Shown: positions 5,396 through 7,305 of the stretch, piece by piece
Position numbering within the stretch: position 1 is the first letter of the stretch
Layout of the letters: each line of letters opens with the position of its first letter
Source of the DNA: an uncultured Coriobacteriaceae bacterium
Lineage (GTDB): Bacteria > Actinomycetota > Coriobacteriia > Coriobacteriales > Atopobiaceae
Length of the DNA stretch: 7,305 nucleotides
Assembly: GCA_902772085.1 (NCBI GenBank)
Contig: CACXZL010000076.1
Span: forward strand, 1 to 7,305
Direction: 5' to 3'
Made by a program: the position numbers and the translations under genes
Notes under the pieces: generated by a model
Told to the model about the DNA's origin: nothing
What the model saw: the letters and a program-made list of their open reading frames with translations, nothing else
Database searches by the model: none

Positions 5396-7102
5396 CTAGT
5401 CGTCTTGCGCAAAGATCGCGCGCTGAATCTCTTCGGAGGACGTAATGCCCATCCGCACCAGCTCGCGGCAGTTCTCGATCATGGGCTGGAAGCCGCTCTT
5501 TTCCACGGCGTCAAGCAGTTCGGAGCGCGGGGCTTGTCTGGAGATGGCCTGACGGATGCGCTTGTCGAGCGTCAGCGTCTCCACCACCACGATACGGCCA
5601 CGATAGCCCGTGTGATAGCACTCAGGGCATCCCCTCCCACGGGCAAACATGATGTCTTTGTTTGCGGGATCGCGTGGATTGAGACCAACCGAACGCATCT
5701 CTTCGTCGCTGGGGACATACTTCTCCTTGCAGTGGGGGCACACGCGACGAACCAGTCGCTGGGAAATAACGCCCTTGAGAGCCGTCGCCACCATGTAGGG
5801 CTCCACGCCGATGTCGTCCAAGCGGTCGAGCGTAGACACCGCGTCGTTTGTATGCAGGGTCGACAGCACCAAGTGGCCCGTGACCGCCGAACGAAACGCG
5901 ATGTCTGCCGTCTCGCGGTCTCGAATCTCGCCAACGGATATGATATCGGGGTCCTGACGCAGGATGGAGCGCAGGCCAGCCGCAAAGGTCATACCGGTCT
6001 TCTCGTTCACCTGCACCTGGTTTACCCCTTCGATGTTGTACTCCACCGGGTCCTCGAGCGTTACGATGTTTACCTGCTCGGTATTGAGACGGTCGATCAT
6101 CGTGAAGAGCGTGGAGCTCTTTCCCGAGCCCGTGGGACCCACCAGCAGGATGATGCCCTGCTTGAGGTTGAGCAGCATGTTGTACCGCTCGAGGTTTATG
6201 CCCATGAAGCCGAGCTCTTCGGGCGTGTTGAGCTTTTGGGTGCGGTCGAGGATTCGCATAACGATCTTCTCTCCGTGCACCGTAGGAAGCGTGGAGACGC
6301 GCAGGTCCGCCTCGCGCATACGCACGCGCACGACAGCGCGGCCGTCCTGAGGAATGCGCCTCTCGGTAACGTCCATGTTGCACATGACCTTGACGCGCGA
6401 TGTGAGCGACTGCTGCAGCTCCTTGGGGATGTTGAACTCGTTGCGCAGAAGGCCGTCCACGCGCATGCGCACGAGCACTTCCTTCTCCATGGGCTCTATG
6501 TGGATGTCTGACGCGCGTGTGGAGATACCGCGCTCGATGACGTTGTCCACCAGACGGATGGAGGGGGCGGAGGACTCGCTCTCGTTGCCCACCTCGGCGA
6601 CCTGCAGGCTCGAACGCTCACGGGCGGCGTCACCCACCTCCTGCTGCATCTCGAGGATGGCTCGCTTGGCGCCCTCGGTGCCGTAGAGCTTGGAGATCGC
6701 ATGGTCTATGCCCGACTGCATCGCGATCATGGGAACGACGCGCTTGCGCGAGGCCGCGCGCACCTCCTCGGTAGCGATGAAGTTCAGAGGGTCGCTCATG
6801 GCCAGATAGAGCTCGTCGCCGCGCGTGCGCACCGGCACCACGTTGTAACGCTTGGCCAGGTTCTTCGGCACGAGCTTGGTCATCTCGGGGTTTATGTCCA
6901 CCGACGTGAGATCGATGAAGTCGATACCAAGCTGCATGGTGAGGGCGTCCACCACCTGTCGTTCGGTGATGATGCCTGACTGTACCAACTCGTCGCCCAG
7001 ACGACGCTTGGTCTTCTTTTGGTTTGCGAGCGCCTCACTAAGCTGCTCGTCAGTTATAACTCCAGCGTCTATGAGGAGGTCTCCAAGGCGCGTGAACTTC
7101 AT
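5396..7102 (-). CDS. pilB: Type IV pilus extension ATPase PilB with c-di-GMP-binding MshEN domain
   Basis: PilB is the hexameric ATPase that drives pilin polymerisation through PilC. The 568-residue product begins with an MshEN/T2SSE_N domain holding two 24-residue motifs, at 5-28 and 34-57, exactly 5 residues apart. Each has R-L-G at positions 1-3, L at 6, G at 10, I at 12, L at 21 and Q at 24, the known c-di-GMP ligand pattern; position 17 is L in the first and V in the second. The ATPase core follows: SDIHIEP (198-204), Walker A GPTGSGKSS (322-330), LEDPVEY (349-355), Walker B DPDIISVGEIRD (384-395) and TGHLVLSTLHT (408-418). A tetracysteine zinc site is at C455, C458, C492 and C495. The ATG at 7102 is preferred over an upstream in-frame start at 7141 because GAAGGAGGGG sits 8 nt before it. 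It is the first gene of the operon. Confidence 0.96.
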   Translation of the reverse strand: MKFTRLGDLLIDAGVITDEQLSEALANQKKTKRRLGDELVQSGIITERQVVDALTMQLGIDFIDLTSVDINPEMTKLVPKNLAKRYNVVPVRTRGDELYLAMSDPLNFIATEEVRAASRKRVVPMIAMQSGIDHAISKLYGTEGAKRAILEMQQEVGDAARERSSLQVAEVGNESESSAPSIRLVDNVIERGISTRASDIHIEPMEKEVLVRMRVDGLLRNEFNIPKELQQSLTSRVKVMCNMDVTERRIPQDGRAVVRVRMREADLRVSTLPTVHGEKIVMRILDRTQKLNTPEELGFMGINLERYNMLLNLKQGIILLVGPTGSGKSSTLFTMIDRLNTEQVNIVTLEDPVEYNIEGVNQVQVNEKTGMTFAAGLRSILRQDPDIISVGEIRDRETADIAFRSAVTGHLVLSTLHTNDAVSTLDRLDDIGVEPYMVATALKGVISQRLVRRVCPHCKEKYVPSDEEMRSVGLNPRDPANKDIMFARGRGCPECYHTGYRGRIVVVETLTLDKRIRQAISRQAPRSELLDAVEKSGFQPMIENCRELVRMGITSSEEIQRAIFAQDD

Positions 7103-7175
7103 GAAAAAGACCCCTCCTTCTTTTCTTCGGTCAGACGACACCTTACATGTTACTACGACGACAGGGCTTATTCGA

Positions 7176-7205
7176 TGTCAAAAGGTGGCCAAACCCTTTT
7201 TGACA
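7176..7205. promoter_or_regulatory. Inverted repeat upstream of pilB, candidate operator
   Basis: TGTCAAAAGG (7176-7185) and CCTTTTTGACA (7195-7205) are reverse complements apart from one extra T, around a 9-nt centre. Reading the minus strand, the promoter-proximal arm contains TTGACA (7181-7176), a perfect -35 hexamer, but no good -10 box lies 16-18 nt downstream; TAACAT is 23 nt away. A regulator bound here could control the pilus operon. The dyad and the TTGACA are seen; the regulatory role is inferred. Confidence 0.45.
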
Positions 7206-7234
7206 AGTTCCGAGACGCCGAGAACGTAAGCTGG

Positions 7235-7273
7235 CGGAATTTCGTTTAGCGATACGTGCGAGGTGGAATTCCG
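7235..7273. repeat. Inverted repeat CGGAATT / AATTCCG near the right edge
   Basis: CGGAATT (7235-7241) and AATTCCG (7267-7273) are exact reverse complements separated by 25 nt. It lies further upstream of pilB than the dyad at 7176-7205. No gene is recognisable in 7206-7305, which may be more of the pilB upstream region or the end of an unseen neighbour. Confidence 0.3.
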
Positions 7274-7305
7274 AAAGATTTCCAAGGGAAGGCGGCCTCT
7301 ACGCC

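Noticed and set aside
4283..6511. Very long open frame on the plus strand (742 codons)
   Set aside because: It is antisense to pilT and most of pilB, whose motifs are intact. Its translation is rich in His, Arg, Val and Leu with no recognisable domain, as expected for the mirror frame of GC-biased genes.
7103..7141. Upstream start for pilB adding 13 residues
   Set aside because: The added residues would be encoded across the strong GAAGGAGGGG ribosome binding site, and the family start at MKFTRLGD fits the MshEN domain.
7175..7249. 24-codon plus-strand open frame divergent from pilB
   Set aside because: Its start lies in the inverted repeat, the upstream AGGG is weak, and there is no independent support for a protein.

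Overview
The window reads as the chromosome of an actinobacterium, most likely of class Coriobacteriia (Collinsella/Olsenella/Eggerthella relatives). This is inferred from the style of the S1 N-terminus, the pilB-pilT-pilC order, the strong AGGAGG-type ribosome binding sites, and a hypothetical protein family that I associate with coriobacteria. The genus is not resolved. All five genes supported here lie on the minus strand.

From right to left (the direction of transcription): an upstream region carrying an inverted repeat that overlaps a TTGACA box (7176-7205); then a compact type IV pilus motor operon, pilB (5396-7102), pilT (4331-5380) and pilC (3082-4302), with gaps of only 15 and 28 nt. 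PilB is the extension ATPase and carries two complete MshEN-type c-di-GMP-binding motifs. PilT is the retraction ATPase and PilC the inner-membrane platform. The operon ends in two weak terminator-like hairpins, and no pilin or pilMNO genes follow.

Next comes an accessory island (about 1250-2985) between the pilus operon and rpsA. It holds one intact gene (1514-2530) for a 338-residue protein with an AbiEi-like N-terminal part and a DUF559/Vsr-like nuclease-fold C-terminal part. The gene is flanked by two 153-nt elements, at 1250-1402 and 2833-2985. Each is built as two 24-nt palindromic units, a 57-nt spacer, and two more 24-nt units. The units are 8-nt arm, 8-nt loop, 8-nt arm, close to GCATTYTG / CAAAATGC. 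The two elements align without gaps in inverted orientation, including an asymmetric core in the spacer. This repeat-flanked nuclease-like gene is the most unusual thing in the window. Its promoter side also holds mutually exclusive hairpins and short direct repeats.

At the left end is the 5' part of rpsA (ribosomal protein S1, positions 932 down to 1, running off the window). It has a TTG start, a hairpin that can mask its Shine-Dalgarno sequence, a perfect 8-bp inverted repeat near the predicted start of the transcript, and a candidate promoter. The housekeeping genes work independently of the island; the pilus genes together form the motor for pilus extension and retraction.
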